Positions 12,495-19,003 of a stretch of DNA of 64,000 nucleotides are shown piece after piece (position 1 is the stretch's first letter; the number at the start of each line of letters is the position of its first letter). Made by a program: the position numbers and the translations under genes. The notes under the pieces are model-generated. The model had not been told where the DNA came from. It searched no databases and was given only the letters and a program-made list of their open reading frames with translations. The stretch is from Aeromonas rivipollensis (GTDB lineage Bacteria > Pseudomonadota > Gammaproteobacteria > Enterobacterales > Aeromonadaceae): positions 4,425,001 to 4,489,000 of the forward strand of contig NZ_CP149130.1 of assembly GCF_037811135.1 (NCBI RefSeq). Reading direction: 5' to 3'.

Positions 12495-13657
12495 AGGCCA
12501 AGGCGGTGGAAGTGCTCAAGTCGGAATGGGCCGAGCAGGGCAACCAGTGGAACGACTTCGCGGTGCAGGGCGGCGGCGGCAAGAGCGCCATGACGGTGCT
12601 GAAAAGCCGGGCGCTGGCGGCCAATCCGCCGGAGGCGGCGCACCTCAAGGGCTATGAGCTGCACGAGTGGGCCAGCCTGGGTTTCCTGCGCGACCTCAGC
12701 CCCATGGCCGATCACCTGGGCTGGTACCCGCAACTCTCACCCATGGTCCGTGACACCCTCAGCCAGAACGGCGCCCTGATGGCAGTGCCCACCGGCATCC
12801 ACAGGGTCAACTGGCTGTGGCTCAACCGCAAGCTGTTCGAGCGGCTGGGGCTGACGCCCCCCACCGACTGGGCCCAGTTCGTGGCGGTGGCGGAGCAGCT
12901 CAAGGCGCAGGGCGTCACCCCGCTGGCCATCGGCAACGAGCCCTGGCAGCTGGCGGTACTGTTCGAGACGGTGGCACTCGGTGAAGGGGGCAAGGCCTTC
13001 TATCGCAAGGCCTTCCTGGAGCAGGACAGCGCCACCCTGACCGGCCCCGACATGGTGCGGGTGCTGACCCGCTTCCAGCAGCTGCGCGCCTATGTGCCGG
13101 AAAAATACGCCGGCCTGAAGTGGCACCAGGCCACCAACCTGCTGGAGAGCGGCGGCGCCGCCATGCAGATCATGGGGGACTGGGTGAAGGGGGAGCTGAG
13201 CGCCGGCAACTACAGACCCGGAGAGGACATCGACTGCCTGCCAAGCCCGGGAAGCCAAGGCCTCTTCAGCTACAACCTGGACTCCATCGCCATGTTCAAG
13301 CAGCGGGATCCGGCCCAGCTGCAAGCCCAGGGCGAGCTGGCCCGCCTGCTGATGACGCCACGGTTCCAGGAGGAGTTCAACCGGGTGAAGGGCTCAATCC
13401 CAGCCCTCACCCAGCCTGACATGAGCAAGTTCGATCGCTGCGCCATCCGCTCCTACCATGACTTCCAGCGGGCGGAGCGGGACGGCAACCTGCTGCCCAG
13501 CATGGCGGAGGGCATGGCCGTGCCGACCAACATGCGCCAGGGGATCATGGATGTGCTGAGCAGCTTCTTCAACGACCCCAGGGCCAATCCCGAGCAGACG
13601 GCGCAGCAGCTGGAGCGGGCCATGCGCTCGACCCGCTCCGGCGCGGAACAGAAATGA
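12401..13657 (+). CDS. Periplasmic sugar-binding protein (extracellular solute-binding family 1)
   Basis: Exported solute-binding protein of 418 residues with a Sec signal peptide (residues 1-19, cleavage after PVAAS) and the start of the mature chain VEVLHWWTSGGEAKAV, typical of family 1 sugar binders such as the Pseudomonas glucose-binding protein. Further family features are GGGKSAMTVLKSRALA near residue 50, the GIHRVNWLWLNRKLFERLGL hinge region near 130 and GGAAMQIMGDWVKGEL near 250. No permease or ATPase gene lies beside it; instead it follows a two-component system, so it may serve a remote transporter or present ligand to the sensor. The ATG at 12401 overlaps the stop of a truncated copy of its own 5' end. 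Confidence 0.85.
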   Translation: MKLFPFAIVALLSLPVAASQVEVLHWWTSGGEAKAVEVLKSEWAEQGNQWNDFAVQGGGGKSAMTVLKSRALAANPPEAAHLKGYELHEWASLGFLRDLSPMADHLGWYPQLSPMVRDTLSQNGALMAVPTGIHRVNWLWLNRKLFERLGLTPPTDWAQFVAVAEQLKAQGVTPLAIGNEPWQLAVLFETVALGEGGKAFYRKAFLEQDSATLTGPDMVRVLTRFQQLRAYVPEKYAGLKWHQATNLLESGGAAMQIMGDWVKGELSAGNYRPGEDIDCLPSPGSQGLFSYNLDSIAMFKQRDPAQLQAQGELARLLMTPRFQEEFNRVKGSIPALTQPDMSKFDRCAIRSYHDFQRAERDGNLLPSMAEGMAVPTNMRQGIMDVLSSFFNDPRANPEQTAQQLERAMRSTRSGAEQK

Positions 13658-13684
13658 CAAAGGCGGACATCGTCCGCCTTTGTG
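13657..13684. terminator. Terminator between the convergent binding-protein gene and small membrane gene
   Basis: ACAAAGGCGGAC, a short loop and GTCCGCCTTTGT form a perfect 12-bp stem that begins at the last base of the binding-protein stop codon. It can serve both strands. Confidence 0.7.
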
Positions 13685-13702
13685 GGTGAATCGTCATCCG
13701 AT

Positions 13703-13894
13703 TCAGGATTGATCGTTCTCGTCCTCATCCTCGTCGTAGTAGTCGCTGAGCTCGATCCAGAGCCCCAGCCCTATCATCACCATGGACCCGAACCAGGTGC
13801 CGGTGTTTCCGATCGGGCTGCCCAGCACTATCATGGCGAACGACAGGAACCCCATGCCTGCGTAGGCTTGCAATCTGCCGTAGGAGACCTGCAT
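13703..13894 (-). CDS. Small two-helix membrane protein of unknown function
   Basis: Hypothetical protein of 63 residues. Two hydrophobic segments (about 13-29, GMGFLSFAMIVLG, and 34-52, TWFGSMVMIGLGLWIEL) are joined by a Gly/Asn/Thr turn. The C-terminus is very acidic (DYYDEDEDENDQS). The ATG at 13894 is chosen because a near-perfect Shine-Dalgarno (AAGGAGGTG) lies 6 bases upstream; a longer frame starting 10 codons earlier lacks one. It reads convergently toward the binding-protein gene. I do not recognise the family. Confidence 0.65.
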   Translation of the reverse strand: MQVSYGRLQAYAGMGFLSFAMIVLGSPIGNTGTWFGSMVMIGLGLWIELSDYYDEDEDENDQS

Positions 13895-14050
13895 ATTCAC
13901 ACCTCCTTGTTGAATATGGTTCAATTTTTATATTACTCATCGGGCAAGGTCTGGATAGAGCAGGATCACACTTTGGTTACATATGCTGCTCGAAGACCCT
14001 GAGATTTGATTATTTTTTCGCCTTGAGTATCATTGGCAGCTGAATTGGTT

Positions 14051-14270
14051 GAAGGTTGATTATTGATGAGTGCTTTATTCTGCGACGCAACTCATGAGTT
14101 GGACGCAATCGGGCTTCGTTTCCCCGAACCCGTGACGATAGCGCGCAAGAAGGTGCGGCTGAAGGTTGATTATTCATGAGTACTTTATTCTGCAATGCGA
14201 CTCACGAGTTGGACGCAATCGGGCTTCGTTGCCCCGAGCCTGTGATGATGGTGCGCAAGAAAGTGCGGCT
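14051..14270 (+). repeat. Imperfect 110-bp tandem duplication covering the tusA 5' end
   Basis: Two adjacent units, 14051-14160 and 14161-14270, each begin GAAGGTTGATTATT, then ATGAGT, and run to GTGCGGCT. They differ at about a dozen positions. The first unit carries a truncated tusA start; the second carries the start of the intact gene. Confidence 0.9.
14066..14179 (+). pseudogene. Truncated tusA 5' copy lacking the catalytic cysteine
   Basis: A 37-codon open frame begins [19 protein letters not shown] and matches the first 34 residues of TusA. The active-site Cys19 of the CPEP motif is replaced by Phe (FPEP), so it cannot carry sulfur. The frame ends with a TGA that overlaps the tusA ATG (ATGA), which would couple translation if it is expressed. 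It arose by the tandem duplication described above. Confidence 0.75.
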
Positions 14271-14421
14271 GATGGCCGAAGGCGAGACCCTGCTGGTCAG
14301 TGCCGACGACCCTTCCACCACCCGCGACATCCCGAGTTTCTGCCGCTTCATGGATCACACCCTGATCGCCAGCGAGACAGAGCAGGCCCCCTATCGCTAT
14401 CTGATCCGCAAGGGTCAATAA
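14176..14421 (+). CDS. tusA: Sulfur carrier protein TusA
   Basis: Small cytoplasmic sulfur-transfer protein of 81 residues, exactly the E. coli TusA length. It accepts persulfide sulfur from IscS and passes it to TusBCD for 2-thiouridine formation on tRNA. The CPEP signature with catalytic Cys19 ([16 protein letters not shown]) and the C-terminal [13 protein letters not shown] and YRYLIRKG segments are diagnostic. The Shine-Dalgarno is weak (GAAGG about 12 bases upstream), and the start overlaps the stop of a truncated upstream copy of itself. A RidA-family gene follows 24 bases downstream. Confidence 0.93.
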   Translation: MSTLFCNATHELDAIGLRCPEPVMMVRKKVRLMAEGETLLVSADDPSTTRDIPSFCRFMDHTLIASETEQAPYRYLIRKGQ

Positions 14422-14445
14422 GCCCCCCCTCCCCAGGAGCGCACC

Positions 14446-14790
14446 ATGACGATTACCCGAATCGGCACCACGGCCCGCTGGTCTGATGTTGTCATCCACA
14501 ACGGCACCCTCTACGTGGTGGAAGTCCCCGCCACCGACGAGGCCGACATTCACCAGCAGACCCGCGAAGTGCTGACCAGCCTGCAACGCCTGCTGGAAGC
14601 CAACGGTTCCGGGGTCGACAAGATCCTGATGGCCAACATCTATCTCAAGGACATTGGCGACATAGCCGCCTTCAACGCCCAGTGGGACGCCTGGATACCG
14701 GCCGGTACAGCGCCCGTTCGCGCCTGCGTGCAGGCCCGCCTGGCCCACGAAGGCTACAAGGTGGAAGTGCAGCTGACCGCGGCGGTCTGA
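14446..14790 (+). CDS. RidA/YjgF-family protein (YoaB-like)
   Basis: Protein of 114 residues of the Rid family, whose archetype hydrolyses reactive enamine/imine intermediates released by PLP enzymes. The C-terminal region with AGTAPVRACVQARLA (near residues 86-100) matches the Rid active-site area including the conserved Arg. The overall form is closest to the YoaB-type branch (also 114 residues in E. coli) rather than to RidA itself. It lies 24 bases after tusA and probably shares its transcript. A strong terminator follows. The substrate is unknown. Confidence 0.82.
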   Translation: MTITRIGTTARWSDVVIHNGTLYVVEVPATDEADIHQQTREVLTSLQRLLEANGSGVDKILMANIYLKDIGDIAAFNAQWDAWIPAGTAPVRACVQARLAHEGYKVEVQLTAAV

Positions 14791-14814
14791 GTCGCCCGCC
14801 CAGCCTGAGATAGC

Positions 14815-14848
14815 AAAAGGCCCCGCCATCACTGGCGGGGCCTTTTCG
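14815..14848. terminator. Terminator between the RidA-family gene and the OmpA-family lipoprotein gene
   Basis: AAAAGGCCCCGCC, an ATCACT loop and GGCGGGGCCTTTT form a long symmetrical stem. It can terminate both convergent genes. Confidence 0.88.
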
Positions 14849-14867
14849 TTACCACAAACCAGGCGAC

Positions 14868-15524
14868 TTAGGCAGTCGGGGTCAGGGTAATGGTCACCCG
14901 ACGGTTCTGGGCCTTGCCTTCGGCGGTGCTGTTGGTGGCAACCGGCTGATCCGGGCCCACACCGCTGGTGGAGATGCGGCTGCCGGTCACGCCCTGACCT
15001 ATCAACTGGGCGGCGACGGCATCGGCGCGCTGGGCGGAGAGCTTCATGTTCAGCTCGCGGGAGCCGGTGCTGTCGGTGTGACCGACCACGTTCAGGCGGG
15101 TCTTGTCGAACTCGGCCACCACCATGGCCACGCCGGACAGGGTGTTGGCACCGGCGGCTTTGAGCTGGGCGCTGGAGCTGTCGAAGGTGACGTTGTTCGG
15201 CATGTTGAGGATCAGCTGGTCGCCGTTGCGGGTCACGCTGACGCCGGTGCCCTGCAGCTTCTCGCGCAGCTTGGCTTCCTGCACGTCCATGTAGTAACCG
15301 ATACCGCCGCCCAGGGCGGCGCCAGCGGCCACGCCGGTCAGTATGCCCTTCTTACGATCACCCTTGCTGGAGGAGAGCGCGCCCACGGCAGCGCCGGTGG
15401 CGGCACCGGCCAGTGCGCCCCAGGCACCCTTGGAGGTCTGGGATTCACCGGTATAGGGGTTGGTGGTGCAGCCAGTGATGGCGATGGTCAGGGCAAGTGC
15501 AGGAACCAGTTTCTTGAAATGCAT
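14868..15524 (-). CDS. OmpA-family outer-membrane lipoprotein, YiaD-like
   Basis: Lipoprotein of 218 residues. The lipobox AITGC gives a lipidated Cys near residue 18. A glycine-zipper region (GAWGALAGAATGAAVGAL, then GAAAGAALGGGIGYYMDVQ) spans about 33-80. A peptidoglycan-binding OmpA domain (about 105-215) has LNVVGHTDSTGSRELNMKLS and the ending AQNRRVTITLTP. The arrangement matches E. coli YiaD (219 residues). The ATG at 15524 was chosen to begin the signal peptide (MHFKKLVPALAL); the open frame extends 15 codons further without one. It should anchor the outer membrane to peptidoglycan. Confidence 0.87.
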   Translation of the reverse strand: MHFKKLVPALALTIAITGCTTNPYTGESQTSKGAWGALAGAATGAAVGALSSSKGDRKKGILTGVAAGAALGGGIGYYMDVQEAKLREKLQGTGVSVTRNGDQLILNMPNNVTFDSSSAQLKAAGANTLSGVAMVVAEFDKTRLNVVGHTDSTGSRELNMKLSAQRADAVAAQLIGQGVTGSRISTSGVGPDQPVATNSTAEGKAQNRRVTITLTPTA

Positions 15525-15689
15525 GAAAAAACCTCTGAAAAAGAACGACTCTAGCCGATGGCCGCGCATTCTAACCCAGAGAGGCGCCAGAGTGTGACGC
15601 GCGCATTGCGGATATGAACAAGGGGGCCAAAGCCCCCCTGTGTCATGCCGTGAACGGCATGAGTACTGCCTGCCCGGGCAGGCCGGACA

Positions 15690-15932
15690 TCAATATTTGA
15701 TGTCACGCGCCTCGTCACGCCCTTCCTGCTTGTTGTCGCGATGCTCCTGACGGCAATCGGCATTGCCCACCAGGCCTTCGCGGCACTCCTGCTTGGCGTC
15801 GCGGGATTCCTGACGGGTATCCTGACGCACATCGCGCGCCTCGCGGCGCTCCTGGGCCTGTTTGGTTGCCTGTGCAGGCAGGGCAGCCAACAAGGCGGTG
15901 GCTGCAAGCAGCGCGAATACGGTCTTCTTCAT
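15690..15932 (-). CDS. Small exported RQD-repeat protein, paralogue 4
   Basis: Exported protein of 80 residues with a clear signal peptide (1-22, MKKTVFALLAATALLAALPAQA). The mature chain of about 58 residues is built almost wholly of Arg, Gln, Asp, Glu, Lys and Ala. Basic residues recur every 3-4 positions (ARDVRQDTRQESRDAKQE), as in an amphipathic helix. Two cysteines 10 residues apart flank a REGLVGNAD turn, and the chain ends RDIKY. It is last of four tandem minus-strand paralogues, and nearly identical to paralogue 3 in the mature part. Function unknown; a disulfide-closed helical hairpin in the periplasm is my inference. Confidence 0.75.
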   Translation of the reverse strand: MKKTVFALLAATALLAALPAQATKQAQERREARDVRQDTRQESRDAKQECREGLVGNADCRQEHRDNKQEGRDEARDIKY

Positions 15933-16051
15933 GGTGGCTCCTTGGCTAAATGAAATACACCGGCTTGGGATGTCTGAATTATACACTGGGGTCAAGATCA
16001 CCGCGGGACGGGCCCGGCATGGCGACCCGACAGGGAGGCCGCTTGTCGGGA

Positions 16052-16306
16052 TCAATATTTGACGTCGCGAGCCTCGTCGCGGTTCTCTTGCTTGTTGTCG
16101 CGGTTGTCCTGACGGCAATCGGCATTGCCGACCAGGCCCTCACGGCACTCCTGCTTGGCGTCACGGGATTCCTGACGACCGTCCTGGCGGATGTCGCGGG
16201 CGTCCTGGCGCTGCTCACCCTGATTGGTGGCTTGAGCCGGCACGGCGGCGAACAGGGTGCAGGCGGTCAGCAGGACGGCGCTCAGGCGGGATACGGAAAT
16301 AGTCAT
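16052..16306 (-). CDS. Small exported RQD-repeat protein, paralogue 3
   Basis: Exported protein of 84 residues with a signal peptide ending AVPAQA (residue 26). The mature chain begins TNQGEQRQDARDIRQDGRQE, has the two-cysteine turn CREGLVGNADC, and ends RDEARDVKY. Composition and spacing of charged residues are as in its three neighbours. It differs from paralogue 4 mainly in the signal peptide and at scattered positions, suggesting a fairly recent duplication with selection on the mature chain. It lies 119 bases upstream of paralogue 4 in the transcription direction. Function unknown. Confidence 0.75.
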   Translation of the reverse strand: MTISVSRLSAVLLTACTLFAAVPAQATNQGEQRQDARDIRQDGRQESRDAKQECREGLVGNADCRQDNRDNKQENRDEARDVKY

Positions 16307-16388
16307 AAGGACTCCAATGTAAGTTAATGCGGCAACCTGGTTCGGCTGCCGTCATGGAAGATGGGGCCGGCGAGCCCCTGCTCTCGAA

Positions 16389-16661
16389 TCAATATTTGAT
16401 ATCGCGAGCCGCGTCGCGCGCCTCTTGCTTGTTGTGGCGGTGTTCCTGTCGGCAGTCGGCGTTACCCAGGAACTCCTCCTGGCGGCAATCCCGCTTCTGT
16501 TCGCGGGACTCCTGACGGACATCCTGACGCAGATCCCGAGCCTGTCGGCGCTGCTGGGCTTGTTCGGTTGCCTGGGCCGGCAGGGCCACCGACAGGGTAC
16601 AGCCGACCAGCAAGGCTGACAGCAAGGCGCTGCGAGCCGAGTGAGGAGTTGAAAAGTTCAT
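16389..16661 (-). CDS. Small exported RQD-repeat protein, paralogue 2
   Basis: Exported protein of 90 residues with a longer signal region (about 1-31, ending SVALPAQA). The mature chain is rich in Gln and Arg (TEQAQQRRQARDLRQDVRQE), with two cysteines separated by RQEEFLGNAD and the family ending ARDIKY. It belongs to the four-gene array, 82 bases before paralogue 3. An internal Cys in the signal peptide (LLVGCTLS) does not look like a convincing lipobox, because a good AQA cleavage site follows. Function unknown. Confidence 0.75.
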   Translation of the reverse strand: MNFSTPHSARSALLSALLVGCTLSVALPAQATEQAQQRRQARDLRQDVRQESREQKRDCRQEEFLGNADCRQEHRHNKQEARDAARDIKY

Positions 16662-16705
16662 AACGAGGCTCCCTGGTTGATCGAGCTGAGGTCTGTGGTA
16701 CTGGA

Positions 16706-16960
16706 TCAGTATTTGACGTCGCGGGACTTCTCACGCACGTCCTGTTTCACTTCACGCTTGTCCTGACGGCACTCGTAGTTGTCCTTATTGTTGGCCTGAC
16801 GACAATCTACCTTGGCCTCATGGATCTCGGGACGGACTTCCTGACGCACGTCGCGGGCATCCTGGCGATCGGCCGCCTGGGCGGGCAGGGTCGCCAGCAG
16901 GGAGCAACCCGCCAGGATCAGGGTGCCGAGGGTGCGGTGACGAAATGAATTCAGTGACAT
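16706..16960 (-). CDS. Small exported RQD-repeat protein, paralogue 1
   Basis: First gene of the array, 84 residues and the most diverged member. The signal peptide ends TLPAQA (about residue 29). The mature chain starts ADRQDARDVRQEVRPEIHEAK, has two cysteines separated by RQANNKDNYE, and ends KSRDVKY. I chose the ATG at 16960 (MSLNSF) because it begins a normal signal peptide; the frame is open 14 codons further up. The conserved cysteine pair and the terminal RDVKY shared with the other three suggest a common fold. Function unknown. Confidence 0.72.
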   Translation of the reverse strand: MSLNSFRHRTLGTLILAGCSLLATLPAQAADRQDARDVRQEVRPEIHEAKVDCRQANNKDNYECRQDKREVKQDVREKSRDVKY

Positions 16961-17060
16961 GGGACTGCCTCGTTGATGGGGACTTCGATTTGGATACAGC
17001 AATCTTGAACAGGAATGACTGTATCCCGGCTGTACCAGGCGCCGAAAAGCGGGCCCCAGG

Positions 17061-17220
17061 CCCCGCTGGCAGGGGGCCTGTCGGCGCGGGCTTCGAGATG
17101 ATCGTTCACCAGGCCCAGGGCCCGCATGGCGGCGCGGCAGAGGAGGCTGCCGGCCAAGGTGAAACCGAGTCGCTGGAGCGCCTTCACCCTGGCGTCAGAT
17201 CCTGGCGAGATGGTCGCTGC
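17061..17220 (-). pseudogene. Remnant copy of the tag 3' end
   Basis: On the minus strand this segment encodes SPGSDARVKALQRLGFTLAG and, a few residues on, GLVNDHL. It parallels SPESDAMAKALKKLGFTFVG and GMVNDHL of the adjacent Tag. DNA similarity extends to the C-terminal GCTGGCAG segment. It lies 224 bases from the matching part of tag, on the other side of the tag terminator, with no start region, so it is a non-functional fragment. The Cys/His pattern of the Tag C-terminus is lost. It is either a diverged partial duplication or the remnant of a second tag gene. Confidence 0.78.
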
Positions 17221-17237
17221 CTTCAAGGCCAGAAAGG

Positions 17238-17265
17238 AAGAAGGGAGGCTGTGGCCTCCCTTCTT
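17238..17265 (-). terminator. tag terminator
   Basis: AAGAAGGGAGGC, a 4-base loop and GCCTCCCTTCTT form a 12-bp perfect stem. On the minus strand a T-rich stretch follows, 14 bases after the tag stop. Confidence 0.75.
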
Positions 17266-17279
17266 GTTCCGCTCCCGAT

Positions 17280-17849
17280 TTAGCCTTGCTGGCAGGCGGC
17301 GTGACAGGGGCAGGTCACCAGATGATCGTTCACCATGCCCACCGCCTGCATGAAGGCGTAGCAGATGGTGCTGCCGACGAACGTAAAACCCAGCTTCTTG
17401 AGCGCCTTGGCCATGGCATCAGACTCTGGCGAGGTGGCGGGAATATCGCCGTTGCCCTGGCGCTGATTGACCACGGGGGCGCCGCCGACGAAGCCCCACA
17501 GATAATCGACAAAGTCGACGCCTTCGGCCTCCAGCGCCAGATAGGCGCGAGCGTTTTTGATGATCGACTGCACCTTGAGCCGGTTGCGGATGATGCCGGT
17601 ATCCTGCATCAGCCGCTCCACGTCCTGTTCGTCGAACTGCGCAATGCGTACCGGATCGAAGTCCGCATAGGCGCGGTAATAGCTGTCGGTGCGCTTCAAA
17701 ATGGTGATCCAGGAGAGCCCCGCCTGCTGGCCATCGAGGCAGAGCTTGGCAAACAGCTCGCGGGAGTCGCGCACCGGCCGCCCCCACTGATTGTCATGGT
17801 ATTCGATATATTCCGGGTCCTTGGTCACCCAGGCGCAGCGCAGTTCCAT
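17280..17849 (-). CDS. tag: DNA-3-methyladenine glycosylase I
   Basis: Base-excision repair glycosylase of 189 residues (187 in E. coli) that removes 3-methyladenine from DNA. The N-terminus MELRCAWVTKDPEYIEYHDNQWG carries the zinc-ligand Cys and the catalytic-region residues of the family. AGLSWITILKR (near 43-53) and DFVDYLWGFV (near 110) form the base pocket, and NDHLVTCPCHAA provides the C-terminal zinc ligands. The ATG at 17849 matches the family start; the upstream open frame is not conserved. It diverges from glyQ. Confidence 0.94.
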   Translation of the reverse strand: MELRCAWVTKDPEYIEYHDNQWGRPVRDSRELFAKLCLDGQQAGLSWITILKRTDSYYRAYADFDPVRIAQFDEQDVERLMQDTGIIRNRLKVQSIIKNARAYLALEAEGVDFVDYLWGFVGGAPVVNQRQGNGDIPATSPESDAMAKALKKLGFTFVGSTICYAFMQAVGMVNDHLVTCPCHAACQQG

Positions 17850-18070
17850 TCCTCGTCTCCTGTTATTTTTCTCTGTCCGACTCTCTGTCCGACAAGGGGA
17901 TTTCATCGGCGATATGACGGTGCTTCCATCCCGGGCCAACCAGGCCCGGCGTAGCCCCGCCCCATGAATCCCCTACAATTTCGCCTATTATCCGACCATG
18001 CCAGACGGTATACTCCTTCGGTTCACATTCAGCAAATCTTGCTCTGATTTCACTTCGCGCGAAAAACACT

Positions 18071-18994
18071 ATGCAAAAATTCGATGTCAAAACCTTTCAG
18101 GGCCTGATCCTGCAGCTGCAGGACTATTGGTCCCGCCAGGGCTGTACCATCATTCAGCCGCTGGATATGGAAGTGGGTGCCGGTACCTCCCACCCCATGA
18201 CCTGCCTGCGCGCCCTGGGCCCGGAGCCCATCGCCTGCGCCTACGTGCAACCGTCCCGCCGTCCCACCGACGGCCGCTACGGTGAGAACCCGAACCGCCT
18301 GCAGCACTATTACCAGTTCCAGGTGATCATCAAGCCGTCCCCCGACAACATCCAGGAACTCTACCTCGGCTCCCTGAAAGAGCTGGGCATGGATCCCGAG
18401 ATCCACGACATCCGCTTCGTGGAAGACAACTGGGAAAACCCGACTCTGGGTGCCTGGGGTCTGGGCTGGGAAGTCTGGCTCAACGGCATGGAAGTGACTC
18501 AATTCACCTACTTCCAGCAGGTTGGCGGCCTCGAGTGCAAGCCGGTCACCGGCGAGATCACCTATGGTCTCGAGCGTCTGGCCATGTACATCCAGGGCGT
18601 GGACAGCGTCTATGACCTGGTCTGGTCCGATGGCCCCCTGGGCAAGACCACCTACGGCGACGTCTTCCACCAGAACGAGGTGGAGCAATCTACCTACAAC
18701 TTCGAGCACGCCGATGTGGACTTCCTGTTCCACTGCTTCGAGCAGTACGAGAAGGAAGCCCAGCACCTGCTGGCACTGGAAAAACCACTGCCCCTGCCCG
18801 CCTATGAGCGCATCCTCAAGGCCGCGCACTCCTTCAACCTGCTGGATGCCCGCAAGGCCATCTCGGTCACCGAGCGTCAGCGCTACATCCTGCGCATTCG
18901 CACCCTGACCAAGGCCGTGGCCGAGGCTTACTACGCCTCCCGCGAGGCGCTGGGCTTCCCCATGTGTCAGCGCACTGAGAACAAGCAAGGTTAA
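18071..18994 (+). CDS. glyQ: Glycine--tRNA ligase alpha subunit
   Basis: Catalytic alpha subunit of the bacterial alpha2beta2 glycyl-tRNA synthetase, 307 residues (303 in E. coli). The chain [17 protein letters not shown] at the start, [20 protein letters not shown] near 38-55 (motif 2-type class II signature) and [20 protein letters not shown] near 145-165 are diagnostic. It is followed 9 bases later by glyS, with an AAGGA ribosome-binding site in the gap, so the two are translated as a pair from one message. Confidence 0.97.
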   Translation: MQKFDVKTFQGLILQLQDYWSRQGCTIIQPLDMEVGAGTSHPMTCLRALGPEPIACAYVQPSRRPTDGRYGENPNRLQHYYQFQVIIKPSPDNIQELYLGSLKELGMDPEIHDIRFVEDNWENPTLGAWGLGWEVWLNGMEVTQFTYFQQVGGLECKPVTGEITYGLERLAMYIQGVDSVYDLVWSDGPLGKTTYGDVFHQNEVEQSTYNFEHADVDFLFHCFEQYEKEAQHLLALEKPLPLPAYERILKAAHSFNLLDARKAISVTERQRYILRIRTLTKAVAEAYYASREALGFPMCQRTENKQG

Positions 18995-19003
18995 GGAACG
19001 GAC

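Noticed and set aside
15600..17000. Possible CRISPR-like or simple DNA repeat array
   Set aside because: The repeated signal comes from four complete coding genes with their own signal peptides, not from short repeats with spacers.
17863..18090. 75-codon frame in the tag/glyQ divergent spacer
   Set aside because: It overlaps the glyQ start and has no family resemblance or convincing start.
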